A DNA stretch of 14,585 nt, from positions 1 through 14,585 of the forward strand of contig JAKFXW010000213.1 in NCBI GenBank assembly GCA_021731185.1, given 5' to 3'. A program made the translations under genes and the position numbers. The DNA comes from Gallionellaceae bacterium. Lineage in GTDB: Bacteria > Pseudomonadota > Gammaproteobacteria > Burkholderiales > Gallionellaceae. This document shows, in pieces, positions 1 to 6,665 of this stretch (its first letter is position 1; each line of letters starts with the position of its first letter). Below the pieces are notes generated by a model that searched no databases, had not been told where the DNA came from, and saw only the letters and a program-made list of their open reading frames with translations.

Positions 1-1462
1 GTGTCACGGCCATTAATGCCGAGAACATCATAGTCAACACCAGCGTCACCGCAAACTGACGATAGATTACGCCAGTCGAACCAGGGAAAAATGCCATCGG
101 GATGAACACCGCCATCAACACCAGCGTGATCGCAACAATCGCGCCGATGATTTGATCCATCGCTTTGCGCGTGGCATCTCGCGCCGATAAACCCTCTGTG
201 GTCATGATGCGTTCGACGTTTTCCACCACTACAATTGCATCGTCCACCACAATGCCAATGGCCAGCACCATCGCAAACAGCGTTAGCACATTGATCGAAT
301 ATCCCAGCAAATATAAACCAACCAGCGCTCCGATTAGCGCAATGGGAATAACAATGGCTGGAATCAAGGTTGCGCGTACATTGCCCAAAAACAAATACAT
401 CACCAGCACCACCAGCACCAGTGCTTCGGCCAGACTTTTCAGTACCTCTTTGATGGAGACCTCGATAAATTTTGAGGTGTCATAAGGCACGGCCCAATCA
501 ATGCCTGACGGAAAAAATTTCGCCAACTCCGTCATCTTATCTCTAACCCCTTGAACCGTATTCAGGGCGTTTGCACCCGGAGCCAAACGTATTGCGACGG
601 TGGCTGCTGGCTGCCCATCGAGACGTGCGCTGGGCGAGTAATCCTGCGCGCCTAACTCTACTCGCGCTACATCTTTCACGCGCAAAGTAGAGCCATTTGC
701 ATTGGTGCGCACGATAATGTTGGAGAATTCTTCGGGTGTAGAGAATCGCGTTTTAGTGACAATCACTGCGTTGAGTTGTTGCCCGGCAGATGAGGGTAAT
801 TGTCCCAATTCGCCCGTAGCCAATTGCGAATTTTGTGCGCGCACCGCACGCGATACATCGGATGGGGTGAGGCCGTAGCTGTGTAATTTTTCTGGCTTGA
901 GCCACAAGCGCATGGAATATTCGGTGCCGAATAATATCGCCTCACCCACTCCGGGCACGCGCCGGATACTGTCCAGCACACTGGTCGCAGCAAAGCTACC
1001 CAGCGCAACATTGTTTAAACTTTTGTCCGGCGAAATCAGGGAAACAAACATTAAAAAATTGCGTGCCGACTTATTTACTGTAATGCCCAGTCGCCGCACA
1101 TCTTCCGGTAAACGCGCTTCGATGCGTTTAATGCGATTTTGCGTTTCTACCGCAGCAAAATCGAGGCTGGTTCCAGCTTCAAAAGACAGCGTAACGCTCC
1201 CGCGCCCTAACTCCGATGCTGACTCCATATACAACAGACGCTCGATGCCGTTCATCTCTTGTTCCAACAAGGCGATGGCCGTTTCTTCGACCACTTGCGC
1301 CGATGCGCCAGGGTAAGTGACTGTTATCGCAAGCGCGGGCGACGCAACGGCGGGATATTGTGCGACGGGTAAATTTTTCAGTGCTAACGCGCCGCCCAGC
1401 AAAATAATGAGCGCGATGACCCAGGCAAAAATAGGGCGATCAATAAAAAATTTGGCGAACAT
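1..1462 (-). CDS. RND efflux pump inner-membrane subunit, AcrB/MexB-like (HAE-1), N-terminal part
   Basis: This is the proton-driven inner-membrane transporter of a tripartite drug/solute efflux system. The start MFAKFFIDRPIFAWVIALII is the classic RND N-terminus (first membrane helix), and 487 codons are visible before the gene runs off the left edge. The periplasmic porter region follows, then helices from about residue 340 on. The helix-4 signature VVDDAIVVVENVER places the proton-relay aspartates at residues 407 and 408, the same numbers as in AcrB. The gene starts 9 bases after the stop of the membrane fusion protein gene, so the two form an operon. No good Shine-Dalgarno sequence precedes the ATG, which suggests translational coupling. 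No outer-membrane channel gene lies within the window. The substrate cannot be read from the sequence. The C-terminal half is missing only because of the window edge. Confidence 0.95.
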   Translation of the reverse strand, partial: MFAKFFIDRPIFAWVIALIILLGGALALKNLPVAQYPAVASPALAITVTYPGASAQVVEETAIALLEQEMNGIERLLYMESASELGRGSVTLSFEAGTSLDFAAVETQNRIKRIEARLPEDVRRLGITVNKSARNFLMFVSLISPDKSLNNVALGSFAATSVLDSIRRVPGVGEAILFGTEYSMRLWLKPEKLHSYGLTPSDVSRAVRAQNSQLATGELGQLPSSAGQQLNAVIVTKTRFSTPEEFSNIIVRTNANGSTLRVKDVARVELGAQDYSPSARLDGQPAATVAIRLAPGANALNTVQGVRDKMTELAKFFPSGIDWAVPYDTSKFIEVSIKEVLKSLAEALVLVVLVMYLFLGNVRATLIPAIVIPIALIGALVGLYLLGYSINVLTLFAMVLAIGIVVDDAIVVVENVERIMTTEGLSARDATRKAMDQIIGAIVAITLVLMAVFIPMAFFPGSTGVIYRQFAVTLVLTMMFSALMAVT

Positions 1463-1471
1463 GATTTATGG

Positions 1472-2686
1472 TTACTTATTGACTGGCGGTTTATTGCTGG
1501 TTGCAGGTGTCGCAGGCGCTACTGCTGATGCGGGCGCGGCAGGCTTTGCCAGCGCAGCAACACCCGCCCCAATCGGGGTTACCACAGCGCCAGGGCGGAC
1601 TTTTTGCAAGCCATCCACAATAATGATTTCATCGCCCTTAAGCCCTTCGGAGACAATAAAATCTGTGCCCGCCATACTGCCAATTGTTATAGATAACGGC
1701 GCAATTTTATTTTCTGCGCCAACCACCATGACATATTGTCCTTGTGCGCCCGCTTGCACTGCGCGCTGCGGAATGCGTATAACATTTTCTGCCACCGCCT
1801 CAGGAAATCGAACGCGCACAAACATGCCAGGTAACAGCTCACGTTGTGGATTTGTAAACTCTGCACGTAACGATACCGCGCCCGTGCTGGGATCTACAGC
1901 CATATCAGTGAAAAATATATTGCCAGTGTGCGGGTAGATGCTGCCATCTTCAAGCACCAATTGTACTGTAGCCGCATCTACTTGTTTGAGCTTGCCAGCC
2001 TTGACTGCCTGTCGCAGACGCAATAAATCTGCGCCAGACTGCGTAAAATTGGCATAAATCGGATCAAGCTGTTCGATGGTGGTCAATAAAGTAGCGTCGC
2101 CTCGGCCAACAAACGTGCCTTCGGTCACCAGCGTGCGTCCAATACGTCCGGGAATTGGCGCAGGCACGCTGGCATTTTCCAGATTTTCGGTAGCGCGTAT
2201 CATGGCCGACTCCGCTTGTTTCACCTTGGCTGCGGCCAAATCATATTCCTGCTGACTGACCGCTTTGATAGCCAATAAAGATTGATAGCGCGTGGCGGTT
2301 TGCCGAGCAATTTCCAAATCTGCGCGGGTCGCATCTACCGCTGCTTTGAAATTGCGCGCATCAATACGGAATAAAGCATCCCCCGCTTTCACCTCACTGC
2401 CTTCCTGAAACAAACGTCGCTCAACAATACCCTCAACTCGCGCCCGCACCTGTGCCGTGCGATAAGCTTGCAATCGCCCGGGTAAATCTTGGGTCATGAT
2501 AGCTTTACCAAAACTCACTTTAATCACTGCAACTTCCGGTGGTGGTGCACCCGAGCCGCTTGGCGACCCTGCGGGTTTGTCGCTACTGCCACAACCGAAT
2601 AGTGTCGAGATTAAAATAAAGCCAGCAATTATTTGGGCAATTATTTTGAATAAAAAAAATGGAGTCATGTGCATTTGAATTTCCAT
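1472..2686 (-). CDS. RND efflux periplasmic adaptor (membrane fusion lipoprotein, AcrA/MexA-like)
   Basis: This adaptor bridges the RND pump to an outer-membrane channel. The 404-residue protein begins with a lipoprotein signal: a hydrophobic stretch ending in a lipobox (LFGC, Cys at about residue 32), so it should be lipid-anchored facing the periplasm. After that come the beta-barrel/lipoyl start (VARVEGIVERRLFQEGSEVKAGDALFRID, about 80-110, split across two strands), an alpha-helical hairpin (about 110-165), the second lipoyl half (VPAPIPGRIGRTLVTEGTFV) and the beta-barrel/membrane-proximal domains. The C-terminus is Ala/Pro-rich and low in complexity. It is the first gene of the efflux operon, 47 bases downstream of plsY on the same strand. 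The start is uncertain: ATGs at codons 1, 5 and 7 all leave the lipobox intact. A TATACT box about 30 bases upstream could be its -10. No local regulator gene is seen. Confidence 0.94.
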   Translation of the reverse strand: MEIQMHMTPFFLFKIIAQIIAGFILISTLFGCGSSDKPAGSPSGSGAPPPEVAVIKVSFGKAIMTQDLPGRLQAYRTAQVRARVEGIVERRLFQEGSEVKAGDALFRIDARNFKAAVDATRADLEIARQTATRYQSLLAIKAVSQQEYDLAAAKVKQAESAMIRATENLENASVPAPIPGRIGRTLVTEGTFVGRGDATLLTTIEQLDPIYANFTQSGADLLRLRQAVKAGKLKQVDAATVQLVLEDGSIYPHTGNIFFTDMAVDPSTGAVSLRAEFTNPQRELLPGMFVRVRFPEAVAENVIRIPQRAVQAGAQGQYVMVVGAENKIAPLSITIGSMAGTDFIVSEGLKGDEIIIVDGLQKVRPGAVVTPIGAGVAALAKPAAPASAVAPATPATSNKPPVNK

Positions 2687-2733
2687 ACAAAAAATTGAAT
2701 TTCAGTATATCGTTTACTTAAAAAACACTACTC

Positions 2734-3363
2734 CTAATATTTTTTTCCTATCTTCCCTTCCTTGCCGGAAAGTAAATTCTGAATATTGAGCTTATGCCGC
2801 CAGATGAGCAGCAACGATACTACTGTATTCAGCACAATATATTCGGTTGGCAATTTCAGTAACCAGGCAAAAACAGGCGCGCACAGCGCCGCCAGCAATG
2901 CGGACAGCGATGAATATCTAAATATGAGCGACACTAAAATCCACGTACCTAACACAGCCAACCCAAGCCAAACATTAACCGCCAGCATGATGCCTAACGC
3001 TGTAGCGACTCCTTTGCCACCTTTGAAGCGTAAAAATATAGGAAATAAATGTCCAATAAAAACTGCTAGCGCAACTGCTGCCACAAACCATAATGAGCCT
3101 TCCCCGAATATACGACTAAATATACCATCAGACACTGGAGCAAAATGCTGTGCCAGCCACACTGCCAGCCAGCCTTTAGCAGCATCACCAAGCAAAGTTA
3201 ACGCGGCGGCTAATTTTTTTCCGCTACGCAATACATTGGTAGCACCTGGGTTGTGCGAGCCGTAAGTGCGTGGGTCAGGCAAGCGAAACGCATAACTCAT
3301 CAGCACTGCAAAAGAAACAGAGCCCAGCAAATAAGCGCCCACAATAAACAGCAGAAACATCAT
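2734..3363 (-). CDS. plsY: Acyl-phosphate:glycerol-3-phosphate acyltransferase PlsY
   Basis: PlsY transfers the acyl group from acyl-phosphate to glycerol-3-phosphate, the first step of membrane phospholipid synthesis, as an integral inner-membrane enzyme. The protein is 209 residues from the ATG at 3361-3363, close to the roughly 205 of E. coli. The family motifs are all visible: GSVSFA near residue 14, a glycine-rich YGSHNPGATNVLRSG loop, GDAAKG, and GHLFPIFLRFKGGKGVATALG. Several hydrophobic segments match the multi-pass fold. An upstream in-frame TTG (3394-3396) would add 11 residues, but it lies inside the transposon target duplication, so I prefer the ATG, which sits at the start of the first hydrophobic segment. 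The transposon edge is only 38 bases upstream, so the original promoter region shared with folB has been split. Confidence 0.94.
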   Translation of the reverse strand: MMFLLFIVGAYLLGSVSFAVLMSYAFRLPDPRTYGSHNPGATNVLRSGKKLAAALTLLGDAAKGWLAVWLAQHFAPVSDGIFSRIFGEGSLWFVAAVALAVFIGHLFPIFLRFKGGKGVATALGIMLAVNVWLGLAVLGTWILVSLIFRYSSLSALLAALCAPVFAWLLKLPTEYIVLNTVVSLLLIWRHKLNIQNLLSGKEGKIGKKY

Positions 3364-3393
3364 CTTTGATAAATACCTTAAAATACACAGGCG

Positions 3394-3401
3394 CAATTTT
3401 A
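3394..3401. repeat. Left 8-bp target-site duplication (CAATTTTA)
   Basis: The 8 bases directly outside the left inverted repeat are repeated in direct orientation directly outside the right inverted repeat (6606-6613). An 8-bp duplication is the length known for the IS1595 family. Confidence 0.93.
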
Positions 3402-3425
3402 GGGAACTATATACTTAACTAGCCA
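3402..3425 (+). repeat. Left terminal inverted repeat, 24 bp
   Basis: It matches the reverse complement of 6582-6605 at all 24 positions. The inner 13 bases (3413-3425, ACTTAACTAGCCA) are the same motif that recurs near the transposase promoter. Beyond position 3425 a weaker match (ACTTGA) resumes after a 4-base shift. Confidence 0.95.
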
Positions 3426-3464
3426 ATACTTGAAAAAACAATTCTCAACTGAAAAAATAAAATT

Positions 3465-3491
3465 TTGTCAAGCGGTTTATTTCTATATAAT
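3465..3491 (+). promoter_or_regulatory. Putative sigma-70 promoter of the small ORF-fic operon
   Basis: TTGTCA (3465-3470) and TATAAT (3486-3491) are spaced 15 bases apart, slightly short but with a perfect -10. It lies inside the transposon, 38 bases before the start codon of the small ORF. The operon therefore brings its own promoter wherever the element lands. Confidence 0.55.
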
Positions 3492-3528
3492 ACTTCCGTT
3501 CAAAAGCACAATATAACCGGAGCTAATT

Positions 3529-3729
3529 ATGAACAATCTCGAGCATCTCAAAACTAATCCATCTCTTATTAAGGCACTCAAATCATCTGCTTCTAAATCT
3601 TTAACTTCTAAAGAAATAAAAGAACAGCGCGTCTCATATATTGTTGGCATGAAGGGTTCTAATAGCATTACTAGATCACAAGTACAGCAAGTTCTTGCAC
3701 ATCAAGAAGGTAGAAGTGGTCATAAGTGA
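3529..3729 (+). CDS. Small protein upstream of fic, candidate antitoxin (66 aa)
   Basis: A 66-residue, lysine- and serine-rich protein starts at an ATG with a good ribosome-binding site (CGGAG at 3518-3522, 6-base spacing). Its middle (SKEIKEQRVSYIVGMK, about residues 27-42) and the following ITRSQVQQVL segment look helical. The stop codon overlaps the start of the Fic gene by four bases (GTGA), the usual layout of a small antitoxin coupled to its Fic toxin (as in VbhA-VbhT). However, the inhibitory motif of known Fic antitoxins, [S/T]xxxE[G/N], is not present: the only EG pair (E60-G61) has Leu, not Ser/Thr, four residues before it. I do not recognise the family with certainty, and the antitoxin role is inferred from position and size only. 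It has no clear DNA-binding domain. Confidence 0.7.
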   Translation: MNNLEHLKTNPSLIKALKSSASKSLTSKEIKEQRVSYIVGMKGSNSITRSQVQQVLAHQEGRSGHK

Positions 3730-4343
3730 TTGTTTTTGAACTTACTAATAATGAGGCTGATCCAGCTTATCAGAACTTAGAAATATCAAATATTAATCGT
3801 CAGTATGACTTTCTTCGATCAATAGTAAATGCCTCAATTGAAGCAAAGCGACCGTTCATTTCTTCACACGTCATTAAAGCATTAAACTTCCAAGCAATAA
3901 CTTGTCTTCATACTAATGCTGGCGAATTTAGGCCATGCCAAGTAGAGGTCGGAGATTACATTCCGCCAGCACAACACAGAGTCCAAGCCCTAATGGATGA
4001 CTTGGTGAATATAGTAAATCGTAATTGGGATAGTACTGATGCTGTAGTCTTGGCGTGCTATGTTTTATGGAAACTAAATCATATCCATCCGTTTATAAAT
4101 GGCAACGGGCGTACTGCAAGAGCAACAAGTTATTTTGTTTTATGTATAAAATCAGGGGGTTTGTTACCAGGAAAAATAATTTTACCTGAATTAATTACCC
4201 GTGAACGACCAACATACATAGCTGCGCTTAAACATGCTGATGAATCACTAAAAAACGGAAATCTTGATCTTGCTCCGCTCCATACTTTAGTTTCAAATTT
4301 ACTGAAAGAACAAATAGACGGAGCAGCTCAACAAACAAATTAG
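3726..4343 (+). CDS. Fic-domain protein, probable AMP/NMP-transferase (toxin-like)
   Basis: Fic proteins transfer AMP (or another NMP or phosphate moiety) from a nucleotide onto protein hydroxyls. This 205-residue protein has a complete core motif, HPFINGNGRTAR at residues 121-132, including catalytic His121 and the phosphate-binding GNGR loop and Arg132. One position differs from the usual HPFx(D/E)GNGR: the acidic Mg-binding residue is Asn125. Upstream, a typical flap-like region (FRPCQVEVGDYIPP, about 75-90) is seen. I find no inhibitory [S/T]xxxE[G/N] helix at either end, so inhibition, if any, would come in trans. The GTG start overlaps the stop of the 66-aa ORF, implying coupled translation. 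A hairpin terminator follows directly. Whether it acts as an addiction module for the transposon, a phage-defence toxin or a host modifier cannot be told from sequence. Confidence 0.9.
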   Translation: MIVFELTNNEADPAYQNLEISNINRQYDFLRSIVNASIEAKRPFISSHVIKALNFQAITCLHTNAGEFRPCQVEVGDYIPPAQHRVQALMDDLVNIVNRNWDSTDAVVLACYVLWKLNHIHPFINGNGRTARATSYFVLCIKSGGLLPGKIILPELITRERPTYIAALKHADESLKNGNLDLAPLHTLVSNLLKEQIDGAAQQTN

Positions 4344-4366
4344 GCTCAATGTTGGTTGAGCTTTTT
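4344..4366 (+). terminator. Rho-independent terminator after fic
   Basis: The stem GCTCAA/TTGAGC (4344-4349 with 4356-4361) has a 6-base loop and is followed by five T residues (4362-4366), directly after the Fic stop codon. It lies between the convergent fic and rhuM genes and may also slow leftward transcription, though the T-run on that side is weak. The rest of the 104-base gap to rhuM holds nothing recognisable. Confidence 0.8.
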
Positions 4367-4447
4367 GTCTTCATTACCACTGTAAGCAGCTATCGCAATT
4401 TGAGCAAATGATGCTGGAAAGACATTTTGCTTTACCTTGTCGGATAA

Positions 4448-5581
4448 TTAATCAGTAATTAACAGTTCGTCATACTCTCCTGATGTGAGCGCCTCTTCGT
4501 CGTATTCAATTCCTAAGCTTTCAATTTTTTTTCTTTTCTTGAAAAGCCCTAGTTCGCTCCTTGCATGGCGCACGGCCTCATCCTTTATGTAGTCTTGGTA
4601 TCCTTCAAAAACGGGGTAGTCATTTAACGTTAATAATCTATCTAGCTGCTTGTGCAAAGACTCCATCGTCATGTTTCGTCCTGCTAATGCAGTAGATTCT
4701 GCAAAAAGTAAAAATTGCTCAGATAACATATGGAGACGATAAAGTTCTTCTGGCTTCAAATAGTTTTTGCCTGATTGCGCGTCCGCCAATGTCGGGGATT
4801 CTCCTTTCATCGAATGCAATCTCATATTCTCTGACATATGATTAGCCCTATCCATTACAAGCTTTGACCCTGTTAATCCTGTTACGGCATGGTGAAATTT
4901 GTCCTGCAATAGCGCATAGAAACTTTTGACCTGCTGTGAGCTGGGGTTGTAATCAGATGAGCAAATTTTAAAACATTCTCTTACCTTGGCGTAAATCTGC
5001 TTTTCTTCTGAACGCAATGCGCGAACATGAGCGGCAAGCTTATTGAGCTTTTCTGGTGACTCTCTTAAAGCCTTTTCATTGATTACGTACCCTTGCTCAA
5101 TGAAATCCCGTAACGTCTGCGCTGCCCACTGGCGGAACTTGACTGCCTTCTTACTGTTTACCCTATATCCAACAGAAAGAATAACGTCTAGGTTGTAATG
5201 GATGACATCCTCACGAATAACGCTTCGCCCGCCTTCGTTTTGAACTATGGTAAATTTTGCAATAGTTGACGATTCTTCTAACTCATTGTCCCTGTAGATA
5301 TTTTGTATGTGCTTGTGGATATTTGATGCATCAGAGTTAAACAAATCTGATACGTCTCGCAATGTCGCCCAAATCGATTGGTTTCCAGCATCGAATTTCA
5401 ACTGGATATTTGCACCGTCATTATGGAACTCAATTACATTTAATTCAGAGGATGTGGTTGGATTTGAAGTTGGCTCATCTGCTTTGTTAGATAAGTGCCT
5501 CCTAGCCCCTACTAACGACTTAGCTACGTCATCAAAACTTGCATTTATTGGCTCAATAATCTTATCGGTTTTTTTAGGCAT
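4448..5581 (-). CDS. RhuM-family protein (transposon cargo)
   Basis: A 377-residue protein of the 'virulence RhuM' family, named after a Salmonella pathogenicity-island gene; its biochemical role is not established. The family core spans about residues 45-170: IWATLRDVSDLFNSDASNIH, HIQNIYRDNELEESSTIAKF, EGGRSVIREDVIHYNLDVIL and SVGYRVNSKKAVKFRQWA. It resembles N-terminal KilA/BRO-type regions of phage proteins, so a nucleic-acid role is conceivable but unproven. The C-terminal half is mainly helical, with KFHHAVTGLTGSKLVMDRA and KNYLKPEELYRL conserved in style, and ends in an acidic tail. The first about 40 residues are low in complexity. The ATG overlaps the transposase stop by 8 bases (ATGCCTAA), with a strong AAGGAG site at 5589-5594, so it is co-transcribed with the transposase. 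RhuM genes are often found near Fic/Doc genes, which makes this pairing noteworthy. Confidence 0.88.
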   Translation of the reverse strand: MPKKTDKIIEPINASFDDVAKSLVGARRHLSNKADEPTSNPTTSSELNVIEFHNDGANIQLKFDAGNQSIWATLRDVSDLFNSDASNIHKHIQNIYRDNELEESSTIAKFTIVQNEGGRSVIREDVIHYNLDVILSVGYRVNSKKAVKFRQWAAQTLRDFIEQGYVINEKALRESPEKLNKLAAHVRALRSEEKQIYAKVRECFKICSSDYNPSSQQVKSFYALLQDKFHHAVTGLTGSKLVMDRANHMSENMRLHSMKGESPTLADAQSGKNYLKPEELYRLHMLSEQFLLFAESTALAGRNMTMESLHKQLDRLLTLNDYPVFEGYQDYIKDEAVRHARSELGLFKKRKKIESLGIEYDEEALTSGEYDELLITD

Positions 5582-6518
5582 TGATTAGCTCCTTGTAAGT
5601 TAAGCGTTGATGCGTCATGTGAGTAATGGTTGCGTCAATAAACTGCATCGTTCCCAATTGAGCCGTATTATGGCGAAACGCAAACTCGTTGACGTATCTG
5701 TGTAAGTGCTTATGGCTCATATAGTGGTAAACGCCATAATACCCGCGTTTTAATAATGACCAAAAGCTCTCAATTCCATTTGTGTGAGCTTGCTGCTTCA
5801 CGTATTCACCAACTGAGTGATTCACTGTATTGTGCGAATAACCTACAAGCCCTTTATATGATCTAAAGTTGTCCGTATATACAGTCGCGCCAGCTTTAAC
5901 ATTGCGATAGATAAACGCCTTTAAAGTGGCTGCGCTAGTGTTATTGATAGTCTGAGCAATCACTGCGCCGTTACGCTGTTTAACGCCAACCACGATAGCC
6001 TTGCCTACACCACCACGACCCTTGTTAAGCCTTTTAGCGAAGTGTTTGTTTTTCTCTTTTCCGCCAATGTAAGTTTCATCAACCTCAACCACATTATCCA
6101 GCCCACCGCTGCTATCGCCATTTGATTTAGCGAACCATGATTCACGTATGCGTTGAGCCAAAAACCAAGCAGACTTTTGAGTAATGCCAAGCTCTTTAGC
6201 CATTTGAGTTGATGGGATGCCCTTGCGCGCTGTAGTCATCATGTAGATAGCCATGAGCCACTTCTGAAGTGGTAAGCGCGACTCTTCTAGCATAGTGCCT
6301 GTACGAACGCTGAAATGCTTGCGGCAATCTTTGCAGCGGTATGCCATAGGCTTGTGGTCTTTGCATTCAGAAACGCTTAAACTACCGCAATTAGGGCAGC
6401 ACTTGGTAATACTCCAACGCTTCTCTTCAAAGTAAAGACGGGCAGCTTCTTCATCAGGAAACTTCTTGAAGAAATCGTAAAGGCTGATTGTTTCTGGTTT
6501 TGGTTGTTTATCTTGCAT
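5574..6518 (-). CDS. IS1595-family (ISXO2-like) transposase
   Basis: The transposase of the surrounding element is 314 residues long and apparently intact. An N-terminal zinc ribbon (CxxC at 41/44 and 62/65) is followed by a helix-turn-helix-like segment (STQMAKELGITQKSAWFLAQ, about 103-122) and the DDE-type catalytic core. Core motifs are VDETYIGG with Asp147, VYTDNFRSY with Asp216, and HTNGIESFWSLLKRG with Asn247, Glu250 and Lys257, the DDNK arrangement reported for this family. It starts at an ATG with a strong site (AGAGG, 6-base spacing) behind a near-consensus promoter. The gene overlaps rhuM by 8 bases. The promoter region includes copies of the terminal-repeat motif and a hairpin over the ribosome-binding site, so repression by the transposase itself and protection against outside transcription are both plausible. 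Confidence 0.96.
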   Translation of the reverse strand: MQDKQPKPETISLYDFFKKFPDEEAARLYFEEKRWSITKCCPNCGSLSVSECKDHKPMAYRCKDCRKHFSVRTGTMLEESRLPLQKWLMAIYMMTTARKGIPSTQMAKELGITQKSAWFLAQRIRESWFAKSNGDSSGGLDNVVEVDETYIGGKEKNKHFAKRLNKGRGGVGKAIVVGVKQRNGAVIAQTINNTSAATLKAFIYRNVKAGATVYTDNFRSYKGLVGYSHNTVNHSVGEYVKQQAHTNGIESFWSLLKRGYYGVYHYMSHKHLHRYVNEFAFRHNTAQLGTMQFIDATITHMTHQRLTYKELINA

Positions 6519-6521
6519 GTT

Positions 6522-6544
6522 GCACCTCTTGGCTAGTTAGGTGC
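6522..6544 (-). promoter_or_regulatory. Hairpin over the transposase ribosome-binding site
   Basis: On the minus strand GCACCT (6544-6539) can pair with AGGTGC (6527-6522), closing an 11-base loop; the 3' arm contains the Shine-Dalgarno core. The predicted transcription start from the element's own promoter (about 6539-6538) lies at the edge of the 5' arm. Only transcripts entering from outside would then carry the complete hairpin. Confidence 0.55.
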
Positions 6545-6594
6545 AATTATAATGATATTTTATGGCTAGTCAAGTTATTTCTGGCTAGTTAAGT
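6530..6594 (-). repeat. Three copies of a 13-bp terminal-repeat motif near the transposase promoter
   Basis: Read on the minus strand, the copies are ACTTAACTAGCCA (6594-6582, within the inverted repeat), ACTTGACTAGCCA (6575-6563, overlapping the -35 box) and ACCTAACTAGCCA (6542-6530, at the transcription start and in the hairpin loop). A further exact copy lies in the left inverted repeat (3413-3425). The pattern suggests multiple binding sites for the transposase or another element-encoded protein. Confidence 0.75.
6546..6573 (-). promoter_or_regulatory. Near-consensus sigma-70 promoter of the transposase-rhuM operon
   Basis: The -35 TTGACT (6573-6568) and the -10 TATAAT (6551-6546) are separated by 16 bases. 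The -35 box is embedded in the second copy of the terminal-repeat motif, so a protein binding that motif would block the promoter. Confidence 0.75.
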
Positions 6595-6605
6595 ATATAG
6601 TTCCC
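6582..6605 (-). repeat. Right terminal inverted repeat, 24 bp
   Basis: This is the exact reverse complement of 3402-3425. It ends (outward) in AGTTCCC, directly followed by the right target duplication. Confidence 0.95.
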
Positions 6606-6613
6606 CAATTTTA
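6606..6613. repeat. Right 8-bp target-site duplication (CAATTTTA)
   Basis: Identical to 3394-3401 and abutting the right inverted repeat with no gap. Confidence 0.93.
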
Positions 6614-6665
6614 CGCTATTCTTATCACGTAGCTCCTGCTCCTCATTAACCAACGAACCTAATCA

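Larger units (their letters stand above)
3402..6605 (-). mobile_element. IS1595-family (ISXO2-like) transposon carrying Fic and RhuM cargo genes
   Basis: The 3,204-bp element is bounded by perfect 24-bp terminal inverted repeats beginning GGGAACTATATACT and by an 8-bp direct duplication of the target, CAATTTTA. It holds four genes: a small ORF and a Fic-domain enzyme reading rightward, and an intact IS1595-type transposase plus a RhuM-family gene reading leftward. The two gene pairs converge on a hairpin terminator at 4344. Simple IS1595-family elements are about 0.7-1.1 kb, so roughly 2 kb is passenger DNA. The interior is visibly more A+T-rich than the flanking housekeeping genes, which fits recent transfer. 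Removing the element and one duplication restores a continuous plsY-folB intergenic sequence. Perfect ends, a perfect duplication and an open transposase frame suggest a recent and possibly still active insertion; activity itself is not shown. Confidence 0.93.

Noticed and set aside
165..1937. Several plus-strand open frames of 60-206 codons across the efflux operon
   Set aside because: They are antisense to clearly coding minus-strand RND and adaptor genes, have biased composition and no recognisable domains or ribosome-binding sites.
3402..3481. Outward promoter at the left transposon end driving plsY (TTGGCT-N19-TAAAAT, the -10 in the target duplication)
   Set aside because: The 19-base spacing is poor and the -35 only partial; a TTGACA further in has no matching -10. 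Not strong enough to list.
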